From Ornithodoros turicata (lineage: Eukaryota > Arthropoda > Arachnida > Ixodida > Argasidae), in NCBI RefSeq assembly GCF_037126465.1, contig NW_026999403.1, forward strand, positions 1,302,001-1,366,000: a stretch of 64,000 bases of DNA, given 5' to 3'. Positions within the stretch are counted from its first letter, which is position 1, and each line of letters opens with the position of its first letter. The notes under the pieces are model-generated. The model was given only the letters and a program-made list of their open reading frames with translations. It was not told the DNA's origin and made no database searches. Both the position numbers and the translations under genes were made by a program. This document shows, in pieces, positions 32,846 to 43,515 of this stretch.

Positions 32846-33431
32846 TACAGGGTGTGTGCAGAAAAACATGACCCGCATTTTTACATGTAACTCGTTGTCT
32901 ACTTAGCCGAGGAACTTCCGGTGGCGCACGACGGCGTATTTATGCGTGCGAAAGCTACAAAAAAAATCCTGGAAGCCATACTCAATGTAAAAAAATAAAC
33001 AGAGCGCAAAAACATGGGCTTCCATGCATTAGAATAGGGCGGTCATGACACTGCATGGTAGTGTATTTCGGTCTCATGAGAGTTATGTGCAGGCACCGCT
33101 AGGGGCACTGCCGATGAGCATCCATGTGGGACATCGTTTCGATTTATGCACCGATACCTCCCCTAGCGGTACTTGAACACAACTCTCCTACGTGCACCAT
33201 GTTGCCCTTTCACATACACCCTGTTGTCCACCATGTTGCCCTATTCTGATGCACGGAAGCCGACGTGTTCGTTGTTCCGTTTATTTTTTAAGCTGGGTAT
33301 GGCTTCCACAATTTTTCTACAGATTTCGCACGCATAAATGCGCCATCGTGCGCCACCGCAAGTTCGTTAGTTAGGTAGGCAACAAGCTATGTGCCTAAAT
33401 GCGGGTCATGTTTTTCTGCACACACCCTGTA
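32846..33431. mobile_element. 582-bp foldback MITE, TA-flanked
   Basis: Element 32848-33429 lies between TA dinucleotides. The ends cagggtgtgtgcagaaaaac and gtttttctgcacacaccctg are perfectly inverted, and similarity continues about 170 bp inward (catgacccgcatt / aatgcgggtcatg, tgcgtgcgaaa / tttcgcacgca). Mariner/Tc1-type by TSD. The short open frames inside are not transposase. Confidence 0.9.
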
Positions 33432-34560
33432 CGTCACATGTCACTCCTGAACAGAACGCTGCTGCCAACGTCGCTTTTCTTTTACAAAGCGTGCACGTTA
33501 ATAAAGTAAGTAACCGTGCAAAAGAAAAGCAAAAATCCTCTCAACGAAAATAAAAAAGACGGAGAGAGAAAGAGAGAGGAACATACGACGTCGTGCTCCA
33601 AAAACAGTTGCACCATCAACCAGCGAAGTCCCCTCCACTAAAGTCTAGGCTTAAGGCTCGACTGGTCGTTACTTTGCCGGAGAAGGAAACTCTGCCGCAA
33701 ACGCGGCGCGTATTTTACGTACGATGACGGGCTTGTGCTCAAGGCGGGTGTCATAAAAATCGAAACAGGGGTTAACAGCAGGAGCTCCGAGCTTCGGGCA
33801 GAGGAAAATGCTCACGCATGTACGACGAAGAGTTTAAAAAGACGACGAAGGAGGAGAGACAAGACAGGGGGAAGTACCGATTTTGAAACGAAAATTAAAT
33901 ATTACGCTAGGAGGAGGTACGACTTGTGGGCATCCTACCAGTACACTCTAACCCTTTCGCATTTACACTTAATGAAATGAAAATCAGTAAATCAGTGGCG
34001 TGATTATTTAGGCAAGGAATTCGAATGCCCCTAGCCTTCGTTTTTGTTAATCTCCATTGTAAAATGTCTATAACCCCGCACTGCGTTCAAAATGAACATA
34101 AATCGTTTGAAATGTAACTCGAAACTAATCGCAATTTCCACTGTTATTATTTTTTTCGATGTGTACTTGACGTGAGATGACTTTAGACGAACATTTCTGT
34201 ACAACGCTGCTTTAGGTGATCATAAAAAAAACTACTTTCGGTGATCACACTCCTGCGAAGTGCACCTACCAAGCCTTGCAAAGAGCAGAAGAACTGCTCT
34301 GTTATAATATCTACCTACATGTTCACGTAAATTAACAGAGTGTTTCACGAAACGTGTCATGAAATTTTGTTGAAAACCTAGCTATCCGGAAATTATGTGG
34401 CCAAAGATGTTGATCTTGTGGGAGCTCTTGCCACGACTTCGTTGCTGTCTTATCAATTTTAATTCACGAGAAATTGAATTGCCTGAACTGACCTCTGAAA
34501 CTTGTCCAGTCAACGTCACAGTGTTTCTTCTTCTTGTTTTTTTTTCTTTTTTTTTTGCCA
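33432..34560. other. Unassigned sequence
   Basis: No gene was recognised. At 34340 cagagtgtttcacgaaacg resembles the tip of a CAGRGTG-type MITE, but I found no matching opposite end. Confidence 0.35.
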
Positions 34561-34962
34561 TACACTCTAAATCTTTTCACACCTTTAAAGGTGTAACAAC
34601 GTGCATGGCGCACGCCTTCTTAGGTGTAATTTTGGTAACATCATAATGGAGCACGGTTTCGCACAAATTTTGTTTACTCGAGTGTTGTTTCTCCTCCAAA
34701 AATTCAGTCTTGCAACATCTCAACATTGTTCAACAGTATTGTAGACACTTGCGCGTGCTCGATTATCGATAGCGATGCATATATGCATTAGCTCGTACCT
34801 ACGATATCCAAGACATAATGAAAGCAAGATTTGCACTGACACTTGATCTTTAGTAATGCTTTCCAAATTTTGTAAAATATCATCCTGGAGATGCAATGTT
34901 ACGCAACCAGGTTGAATGTTCATAGCGCACACCTTTAAAGTTGTGAAAAAGTTTACAGTGTA
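34561..34962. mobile_element. 398-bp TA-flanked MITE, copy 2
   Basis: Element 34563-34960 is nearly identical in length and sequence to 15062-15459 and lies in the same orientation, flanked by TA on both sides. The ends are cactctaaatcttttcacac and gttgtgaaaaagtttacagt followed by g. Confidence 0.92.
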
Positions 34963-35291
34963 CACAGAAAACGCATTCTGGATTTACTCCCCATTTATTA
35001 ACACTTTGGCAAAAGCCGTCAAAAAATTTAAAAATGCAAAGACCTTCCTTTCGAACCTCCGCAAATTCCGACCTCCACGCTCAGACCTTCGAAAGCGATG
35101 CCAGGAGGGCCATATGGAAGTGCCCTTTCACTATTCGTTTTCCATGCTTCTGCTGATCACTGCAGCAAGGTTGCAATGCACAGTTACCTGAACAGGAGCA
35201 GGGCGCGGAGCATCGGCGCCATGTCTCGAATCGTTCTTGGATACACGGGGGCAACGTTTGGATTCCAGTTTGTGAACGGTATCGAACTATT

Positions 35292-35362
35292 CGGAAATGC
35301 ACAGCGATCGACTCTGTCTTTACTCATGGAGTAAAGACAGAGTCGATCGCTGTGCATTTCCG
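35292..35362. repeat. Perfect 34-bp inverted repeat at a LINE 5' junction
   Basis: Arms 35292-35325 and 35329-35362 are perfectly complementary around the 3-base spacer atg. The left arm belongs to the target DNA and most of the right arm to the 5' end of the LINE-X insertion at 35333. Confidence 0.9.
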
Positions 35363-36041
35363 GCAATGAACTCGCAGATGCAGCAGCTGCAGCTGCGCTC
35401 TCTTCTGAAGTGAGCCTATTGGAGAGTCCCTCTCAAGACCTTAGGTCAGTCCTGAGGAGGAAAATTAATGTGAAATGGCAACGAGAGTGGGCTACACGAG
35501 AAAACAACAAGCTTTGGATGTCAAAAAACACAATTTTAGGAAGCATACCGAGTTTTAAAAATCGTCTCCATTCAGTAGTTTTTAGTCGCTTACGCGCACA
35601 CCTCACACATGGTTTTTTACTGCGCCGGGAGGAACCACCGGAATGTACGCAGTGTGGGGAGCAGCTGTCTGTGCTGCACATCCTAATCACGTGTCCTGCA
35701 CATGAACCTCATCGTCAGTATCACTTTAAAGAGCTTTACAAATATCAGTTGCCACTTCACCCAGCCTTGTTGTTGGGTGATGAGCCTCTTTTACCCTTCA
35801 TGAGAGTTTTTAACTATTTTAAAGATATTGGCTATTTAAATGCAATATAGTTTTACCCAGCTGCTCATGTATCTTGTTTTACTGTCTAAACATTTCTAAA
35901 ACTATGGTTTTAGTTTAATCTTGCTGCTTTTACATAGTCACCAACCATCCCCATTGTCTCTTCGCCATAGCTTTGGCGCACTATGACCCTAGTTGTCCGT
36001 GCGCCATAAAAACCTGAATAATCATCATTTACTCATGGAGT
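35319..36041 (+). pseudogene. LINE-X, longest copy: RNase H end, zinc knuckle and 3' UTR
   Basis: Insert 35333-36027 is flanked by perfect 14-bp repeats tttactcatggagt (35319-35332, 36028-36041). The frame through 35356-35847 opens with ISGNELADAAAAAALSSE, the end of an RNase H domain (G-N-E-x-A-D-x-A), and continues to a zinc knuckle CTQCGEQLSVLHILITC (CxxC-x7-H-x4-C), ending at LNAI before TAG. The 3' UTR closes with ttggcgcactatgaccc ... cgtgcgccataaaaacctga and an AATC/ATC tail. The RT and endonuclease are missing, so it is a 5'-truncated dead copy. RNase H plus knuckle points to the I/R1/Jockey-type groups; the exact clade is uncertain. A shorter near copy lies at 59607-59942. Confidence 0.85.
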
Positions 36042-36371
36042 CAATACCACTCAGTAGCCTGTGATGAGGAAAGGATCCAGACCAGCCGAAGGTTATGCCA
36101 ACCGAAAACCGTTTGACATCTGGCAATGGAATCTGGTGAACATGGAATGTCGCTCTCGCGAGGCTGGAACACACGAACAGACGAATACGACATCAGACTG
36201 AAGGTGTCTAAAAACATGACGATCGAAACATGTCAGTCGTCCAAATGTGTTCTGCGATGTACCTTAGCGGTAACGTCCACCTGTTGGGCGAAAAAAAAAA
36301 AAATAAATAAGAAGCCGAGCCACGTAATATGGGTAATAATATGTAATTGGAGTATAGATTTACACGTAGTA

Positions 36372-36438
36372 GTGGTGGTGGTGATGAGGTTGAAAGGACT
36401 CACCTTTGTCGGCCTCACTGAGGTGGGCAACGTGCTCG
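36372..36438 (-). repeat. Tail of an older SINE, minus strand
   Basis: The order gtggtggtggtgatgagg, aaaggactcacc, tcggcctcactgaggtgg matches the 3' end of the SINE at 44600-44660 in reverse complement. A younger SINE is inserted at its edge. Confidence 0.6.
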
Positions 36439-36668
36439 GTGGTGGTGGTGGTGAAAGGGCTTGCCGTTGTCGGCCTCACGTATGTGGGCAACGTCACGAC
36501 TGACGCCCTGGGGAACTGTGCGTCCTGGGCCGACTTCTAGGGGAACTGTGCCGACATATGTCTGAAAGCGTCTGAGGAAAACCCAGGAAAAACCCCAGAC
36601 AGCACAGCCGGCACCGGGATTCGAACCCGGGTACCTCCCAGTCTCGACGTGACAGGGCAACGTGCTCG
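36425..36668 (-). mobile_element. tRNA-derived SINE, minus strand, perfect 14-bp TSD
   Basis: Body 36439-36654 (216 bp) is flanked by gggcaacgtgctcg at 36425-36438 and 36655-36668. It is the reverse complement of the 44440-44663 SINE: B box as gggattcgaacccgggt, then acatatgtctgaaagcg, and a GGT-repeat tail. It is nested in the older SINE tail to its left. Confidence 0.9.
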
Positions 36669-39110
36669 CGTAACATAACACGCTTTGGGTAACCCAATAA
36701 TCACCCACTCAACGTCGTCGTCCTCTCTATTATGCAACGGCCTGTACTACGTGGACTATGAGCGGAAAAAGTGAAGAACCGCAGCAGCATTCGAAGCTGG
36801 ATTAAAAACAAAATATTCACAAGTTACAAACATATGCGCGCGTAATTTTTTTGGCGTGGAACGTAATAACAGCTTTTGTATTCTGCCAGTAATTACAACG
36901 AAAATCAGTGGGATTCCACTGTTACATTTCATTTATATCTACAAACCATTGCGTAGTGTTTTTATTATTATTATCCGCGTAATCTCTCAGTAGTTCAGCG
37001 AATAGACCTCTACCTGTTTGTAAACAAATGACGTCATAATGTTCGACAGCGCCACGAATTTGGTAGAGTTGAACTACGTTCAAAGCTAGTGGCGAACAAG
37101 GTCACACCCGAAAGCCATCGTCTTGAGGGGATTACGATGGTCTCTGAAAAGGACGCGACCTTCTGTCCTACTTTTCTTTCAGTGAGAGGCAGCGAACAAC
37201 TGACCATTCGTGGAACCCAGCTGTCCCCTTCCGATCTGTTTTGGTTTCGGTGTGTCTACCAACGTCATGATGACGTTTCTCAGGTAGAGGTTTATTAGCA
37301 GCAATGCTGTCGCATTACGGCTCGTCGGGAATCTACAGATAAGCCGCCAGTGTTTCTTTTTCCAGACGTCACTCAATTTCCTTTGAAGTGCGGCGGTAAC
37401 ACGTAACGGACCTCCAGTGTACTCGCAGCCACAACCAGATAAGAGAAAAAAAGCTGAGAAGAACGACATGTCCGACAAAAAACAAAAAACAAAAAAAACT
37501 CCCTAATGTAAACGGATACCTTCCATAGGACTGGACTGATCTGGCAAACAGGAATCCCCATTCGCAAGGAGCTCGAACTGTATATCCATGTCATGATGGA
37601 CGGCTTGCTCGTTGGTCACCCGCCGACGCGTTGCCTAAGCCTTCTCCCCAGGGAACGCAGAAACTGTATACCTCTATAACCCTATCTCTTCGCCATCTGA
37701 GGGCCTCAAATCCTGCTCGCCCATCATTTCTGTCCTCTGCCTTTGGCCCTCCTCAATATTAGAGCATCGAAAAGTCCCCACGGCGCGCTACATTTTCTTT
37801 GATAGCGTCCTAACTCACTGCTGTTTGCTTCTATATAGGCCGCACATCTGGCAGGGAATCTAGTAGAGGGGAAAAAAGGAAAAAGGAGGGATGTACCTGA
37901 AAAGGCGGGTGATCGTAGTATCGTGAGCGTTGTTCTTGTCTACGATAGGGAGAGATGTATCGAATGAGGGAAAAAAGGGGTACTGGTAGCGCTGTCGTTG
38001 TTGGACTTGTAGGGAATGTATGATAGAGGGAATAGGAAGACGTACCTGGAAAGAGGGAAAATGATTGGTGACGTATTGTCGAGGGAGCTATGATGATGAT
38101 GATAATTTCTGACTTTACTCCGCGAGACGGGTTCAGGGAGGAGTGGAGTGAAGTCGATATTGGTCTTGGTGAGGTTTTTAAATGTGTAATAGCCGGTGAG
38201 CAAAAGTGCTTAAAATTGTTATGCAGCTATACAGGTCTAAATTGAGGAATGTAAATTCACAAACAACTAAAATTAATAATACAATTATGCACTTATGATA
38301 GGATTGGAGTGGGTTGGAAAGAGAAATTGTATGGAGGTTCTATTTGCACGAACGCGGAGCTAGTCGTACAAGGTCGCACGCATCAATTGCACAAGGACCA
38401 CTTGGGGTTGGTGGCATTGATGATGAAGTGAGAGGAACGAAAATGAACGAGTGAAAGAGAAAGTAGCGCGTAATGTCTTAAGGGCGGATCCCATAACATG
38501 CGACGAGCGACACGCTACATTTTCTGTCGCTGTCGCCGTTGTCGCGGGAGCAGCTTCCCGATCCATTAGTGAGGCGACAGCACCTGCCGACAAAACTATA
38601 TTGGCGAGAGAAGAATTCGTATTTTTCAATTGATTATGCGGCATATCTGTCAAAAACAACATAAAATTTCGACTGAAACGCCGCAAGAAGATAAACACCG
38701 AGAGAAATTTATACTACCGTAAGTTTGTTATAATATGTTTGTCTGTGGTGGCGCTGCAGTTCCATCCGTTTCCACACAATGTGCAATAGATTTTGGCCGC
38801 TCGCGATAACCATCGATTCGAACGGCTGCTTTCCCCTACAATCTTGAAATTTCATTAAAACAAAGTTGACTTGACACTCACGCTACGCTGTTTTCCCCGC
38901 ATCTCCATGCTTTGTCGTTCGCTCCAGCTACATACCGCCAAATCTAGCGAGTTTTGGGCACGCGCCGGGCAATGGTGACTGGCGATAAGCGACAAATATC
39001 TACGGGGAGCAGATGCAGGATTTTGTAGCCGCGACACCGCTATTTTGTCGCTAGAGCCCGGGTGCCGCCGCCGAATTTGTTGCTTGTCGCGTGTAGCTGT
39101 CGCTTGTCGC
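36669..39110. other. Unassigned sequence
   Basis: No gene was recognised. At 37025-37070 a ~45-bp piece (aaacaaatgacgtcataatg, ttcgacagcgccac) matches the reverse complement of 27215-27262, so it is a dispersed repeat end. The flanks at 38480-38550 and 38930-39110 share tgtcgc-rich motifs. The open frames at 37089-37478 are not convincing. Confidence 0.4.
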
Positions 39111-39488
39111 GGGTACCACGCCGGGGTTGGAATGATTCCGGAATTATTCCAGATTTATCAGAGCCTGGAATGGAATTGGAATGGAATGGTACTGGGTGCC
39201 ACACGTTTAAGGGCGAAATAACCTTGTCTTTGTGCTTTTTCCGTGCTGAGTAATGACAATCTCCTCTGTAGCACTGCTTGGCGAGCTAGTACGGTTACCG
39301 GTCCCATTTCTTTTATTGGTGGAATTAAAGGAGTGGAACGGGGTTGCCAAGCCATTCCAGGAGTGGGAATTGGCCATGCCTTTTCATTCCGAGGAATTGA
39401 AAGGAATGGAATTATCACAAATCTCCATTCCACGGAATGGAATTGGAGTGGAATGGGTGATCCCATTTCGCAACCCTGGAGGGTACCA
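39111..39488. mobile_element. 362-bp GGAAT-rich hAT-like element with 8-bp TSD
   Basis: Element 39119-39480 is flanked by gggtacca at 39111-39118 and 39481-39488. The ends ccggggttggaatg and cgcaaccctgg are imperfect inverted repeats, with short ggaatggaattgg motifs throughout. A related copy follows at 39816-40510. Confidence 0.75.
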
Positions 39489-39694
39489 TGTACGACCGCA
39501 AAGCTCATCTTTCTTGAACACAGGCCATGGTGCAGCGCTGCAGCCTATGGGCTATGGCGAATATGCGCGTGCGTGGTACGCTGCCTGCAGCTGCGACTCG
39601 ACGAAACCCGACGTGTGGCCAGACGACATCACGAAAGACGCGCTGTGCAGATACTGAGCGACCAGCGGGACGACTGAGTGGGTGAATGCTTCTG

Positions 39695-39815
39695 CTCGGT
39701 GGTGGTAGCCATGGTCGTGCTGAAGCCTGGGAGCTGGAGGGTTCGGATCCTTACCACGCAGAGGCTGTGCTGTCTGAGGTGAGGGCCCATCAGGGTTTGC
39801 GGAGTCGCCACTTCG
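39695..39815 (+). repeat. SINE fragment
   Basis: The segment gccatggtcgtgctgaagcc, gagggttcggatccttacc and gtgctgtctgaggtgaggg is a diverged tRNA-derived SINE head with a decayed B box, related to 10110-10180. It lies between the two GGAAT-rich elements. Confidence 0.5.
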
Positions 39816-40510
39816 TAGTTGGAATGATTCCGGAATGATTCCAGATATATCAGAGCCCGGAATGGAATTGGAATGGAATGGCGGAAACATGTCCTAGGAA
39901 TGGAATGGGAATGGAAGTAGGCAGTTTTTCGCAGGAACGGAATTGGAATGGAATGGCGGAAACATGTCCTAGGAATGGGATGGGAATGGAAGTAGGCAGT
40001 TTTTCGCAGGAATGGAATTGGAATGGAATGGCGGAAACATGTCCTAGGAATGGAATGGGAATGGAAGTAGGCAGTTTTTCGCAGGAGCGGAATTGGAATG
40101 GAATGGCGGAAACATGTCCTAGGAATGGAATGGGAATGGAAGTAGGCAGTTTTTCGCAGGAACGGAATTGGAATGGAATGGCGGAAACATGTCCTAGGAA
40201 TGGAATGGGAATGGAAGTAGGCAGTTTTTCGCAGGAATGGAATTGGAATGGAATGGCGGAAACATGTCCTAGGAATGGAATGGGAATGGAAGTAGGCAGT
40301 TTTTCGCAGGAATGGAATTGGAATGGAATGGTCTGGGCGCCCCGCGGTAGCTGCTGGGCTGGCCAGTACGGTTACCGGTCCCTTTTCTTTTAATTGATGG
40401 AATTAACGGAATGAAAGGGGGGTTGTCAAGCCCATTCCAGGAGTGGGAATTGGCCATACCTTGAATAGAATTGGAATGGAATCGGTGGCCCCATTCCGCA
40501 ACCCTGGTGC
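39816..40510. mobile_element. GGAAT-rich element expanded by a 75-bp minisatellite
   Basis: The ends match the 362-bp element (gttggaatgattccggaatg on the left, cattccgcaaccctgg on the right). Between them a 75-bp unit (gcggaaacatgtcctagg, agtaggcagtttttcgcag) is repeated about six times from 39878 to 40327. As 75 is divisible by 3, the array translates as a 25-residue repeat (MAETCPRNGMGMEVG...), but this is a by-product: the same motif is non-coding in the sister element, and there is no start context or domain. No clear TSD. Confidence 0.75.
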
Positions 40511-41003
40511 CGATAGCGATTCCTCTCCGTCTCCAACCAGCGCGACGCGACGCGGCTACATCTGGGCCTTAAAAGGGGTGTTAAAGAAATGCTGTCACAT
40601 TTTGAAAATGTTGAAAAGGCGTGGAAAGTGCCACAGTTTTGCGTGACCTACTTTCTTTCTTTCTAGTGCAGGCCGAAATGCTGTGGAGAGAGCCAACGGA
40701 CGGTTGCTATACGCTGTGCAAGTGCGTCTCTGCGCATGAGAGGAGGCAGTGAGAGGGAAGAGGGAGGGCGCCGCCTTAGCCAATGGGGCTTCCCGAGTGG
40801 AGTAACCGGGAGAGGAGATATGCGCAGAACGCTCGGTTACTTGCAGAGCGTATAGCCGCGACGTTGATCGAAAGCTTGCTTTCCAAGCGGCCAGAAAAAA
40901 AAAAAGGAGACGCTTGAACTCCTTTCGCTTTCATTGCGCGAAATAACATTCAGGACAGACAACACAATAGCACCGTTGGAACCTCGCGTTCCCACGCTGT
41001 CTT
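40511..41003. other. Unassigned sequence
   Basis: No gene or repeat was recognised, except an A run at 40896-40905. Confidence 0.35.
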
Positions 41004-41223
41004 ATACCCCTGCCACACGGGCAGTTTTCAATGATCATTGAATTTAATGGGCATTGAACACGCGCGTGGCGCCACCAAGCGTGTAACGTGTCAACTTCGC
41101 AAAAAGCATTGGATCCAATCCTCCCTGAAAGGTTGACACGTTACACCCTAGATGGCGCCATGCGCGTGTTCAATTACGTTTCGTTTCAATGATCATTGAA
41201 GAGTGAGCGTGTGGCAGGGGTAT
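41004..41223. mobile_element. 220-bp palindromic MITE
   Basis: The ends atacccctgccacacg (41004-41019) and cgtgtggcaggggtat (41208-41223) are perfect inverted repeats. Inner pairs also match: tcaatgatcattga near both ends, cacgcgcgtggcgcc / ggcgccatgcgcgtg, and gtgtaacgtgtcaac / gttgacacgttacac. Almost the whole element can fold. A half copy lies at 21925-22036. The superfamily is not clear from the tips, and no certain TSD is visible. Confidence 0.85.
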
Positions 41224-42050
41224 CAGGCATTCAGTACAAGAAGACGGCATCGAGGGCGACGTCATTCTGAACCTACCAGAGGACCTGTGAAGGACTTGAT
41301 TATTCGATTTGTTGAACGGGGTATTTTGTTTTGTGGATGTGGGAGTGAGGGTCTGCCTGAGGGCACAACCCGTTCCGATAACTGCCTGCACTGATAACCA
41401 GCCGGTCATGAGGGGTCATTGCCCGTTGGGATTAGGCTCTTTATCTGCGGGACCTCGACAACGAGAGGACTGCCGTGGAAAGTAGCTTGTGGACATTGTG
41501 AAAAGCGTCCCCTGGTGCTTCAATAAAGGTCTTGTAAAATGTTAGCATTGTTATGTTTGTTTCTAAAAAGTAGAACATGTATCCTCCTTATCATATTTAG
41601 ATTTCCACGAGGCCATGTGGTAGAACTGTGCAACCGATGGAGGTTGAACTGGGATGATGGGATTAAAGCACCTTGTGGGGCCTGTGAGAAAACCTGCACA
41701 AGGGAAGGCGTGCTCACAATCCCTCCGTTAGCGGAGGACGACAGGCTCCTCCGTGACCTAGAGCCAGCATAAGACAAAGTCGGCTCCGGACAGGAAAGGT
41801 TTTACTGTTTAGTAAGTGGACTGGTGGGAGCGTAAGGTTGGGATGGTGCTTTGGGAGGATCAAGCCGGACGCCGCAGGGCCAGGTATGGGGACCAAGTCC
41901 GAGACTGAGTACACGGAGCCAGGGACTGCTGTTGTGGAAGAATTCCGGGCCAGCGCACCGAGATCCGGGACGAGCTGTCGATGCGACGTTGCGAAAGCCC
42001 AAGTGTAAGGAAGGAGCCACCAGTGAAAAGCCTCCAACGAGTCTCCAGGA
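41224..42050 (+). other. Sequence upstream of the Penelope-like relic
   Basis: Open frames at 41203-41394 and 41539-41772 occur here. The second contains CGACEKTCTREG. I recognise no domain. It might be 5' sequence of the Penelope-like element or unrelated DNA. Confidence 0.3.
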
Positions 42051-42089
42051 TCGATGTCGCCGTTCCGTCACGAGCCAGACCACCGCTGT

Positions 42090-42920
42090 CGACCTCACAG
42101 AGGTGTGCAACGTCACACCTTTCTTCTGCAGCAGCTCAAGCAGCTTGACGTTCAGGACCCCTTTGCTATTGATAACTCGCTGCCGGTTATCGAGTTCTTA
42201 CAGAATGAGGGCAATGTTGACGTGAACATGTTTTCTATAGACGTTGAGGACCTATTTTATTCGATTCCACAAAATGCCTTAATTTCATCTGTGCAAGATG
42301 CCATTGAGCGGTCTGACCCTGTCCGATTTTAAAATAATGCGGGCATCCCTGTGACAGCGTTCATCGATTTACTACGGACTTACCTGTCTTCCACTATCAT
42401 CAAGGAGGATGACAAACTGTTGGTGCAAAAAGGTGGCGCCCCAATTGGGTCCAGGGTTTCTCCCATTGTTTGCCAAATTTTCTTGGCTGATTTTGACAGA
42501 TTGGTGAGTGGTGCACTTGAGGGCAGGTGCAGATATCGCATTTTTAGGTATGTCGATGATTCACCGCAAATATCTGAGAATGATTTCTTAGATGTTTTTA
42601 GGTTGCATTCAAGGGGCATGAGGTTTACATTTGAGATGCCTAGAGCAGCCTGCCTACAGTTCCTTGACCTACGCTTAACGATATCTCCCTGTCATGTATG
42701 TTGGACATACTGTCCCATGTCTAAAAAGGCAGTTCTTCCCTTCGACTCGTGCCACTCAAAAGTTGTAAAAAGGGCCATCGCCTCAGTATCCCTTGGGGCT
42801 GCTTTGGACAGGTCATGCGAGCACCATGTACATGACAGTTTTGCAGCACAAGTGATAAAGTTCGTTTGTGCACTTCCTCGTCCGTGTCCCTGGCTGCGTT
42901 CCGTTTATCATTATTCTAAG
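42090..42920 (+). pseudogene. Penelope-like element reverse transcriptase relic
   Basis: One frame, broken by a TAA at 42330-42332, carries the RT core. Motif A is MFSIDVEDLFYSIPQ (family norm: F-x-I/V-D-V-x-x-L-Y-T-N-I-P). Motif B is GGAPIGSRVSPIVCQIFLAD (norm G-x-x-M-G-S-x-x-S-P). Motif C is FRYVDDS, with both catalytic aspartates. Then comes LQFLDLRL, and further on CHSKVVKRAIASVSLGAAL. This motif set is typical of Penelope-like elements, not of LINEs or LTR elements. The GIY-YIG endonuclease expected at the C-terminus is absent; the frame runs into SINE-type sequence at about 42921. The in-frame stop and missing ends show the copy is dead. The 5' limit is uncertain. Confidence 0.8.
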
Positions 42921-42975
42921 GGAAGTGTGCCGACATATGTCTGACAGCGTCCGAGGAGAACCCAGGAGAAACCTC
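42921..42975 (-). repeat. SINE fragment after the Penelope-like relic
   Basis: gtgtgccgacatatgtctga and cagcgtccgaggagaaccc match the reverse-complemented SINE body at 36547-36590. Confidence 0.55.
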
Positions 42976-43515
42976 GACTGGTTGCTCTCGCTAAACAGAT
43001 CATTGTCGCTGGTCAATGAAAGGTGCTCTGTGACCTGACGCAATTTTCTCGGTAAATTCGCACTTCTCAAATGAAATATTTTGCGTGATGCTTCCTGAAG
43101 GTAGTATGCTCATATTACGCAGGTAGAAAAATATGTGTTCCAAGTGATTTCAATGCCCCTTTAAAAAAAATGAGTGGTCGAAATTATCGCAGTCGTATAT
43201 ATACTCTGAGGCGTGTGCAGTATGTTTCCACGCATATGTAGGCTGAATCACTTAACAGCTTGAAGACGGGTTGTGTATGCCCTCTAGAGATACTTTCGAT
43301 AAACAAATAACAGGATCATGTATTCGAATGTGAACTCGATAAATGTCTTCTACTTGCGAGTACGATGGTTCCACACGTCTGGCTCTTCTGTATGACTTTC
43401 CGCGTCACTGACGCACATGCGTTGCCATTTGGAGAGTAGCGACTCAACTGCTCCATGAAGAGCCGCCATTTCAATTGCTTTGGAGCAGCCTTAGGCGCGC
43501 ACTAATACACCCGCC

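Noticed and set aside
39878..40393. A 171-codon open frame with a six-fold 25-residue repeat
   Set aside because: It is produced by a 75-bp minisatellite inside a transposon-like element; the unit is divisible by 3 and free of stops by chance. There is no domain or signal peptide, and it is absent from the sister element.
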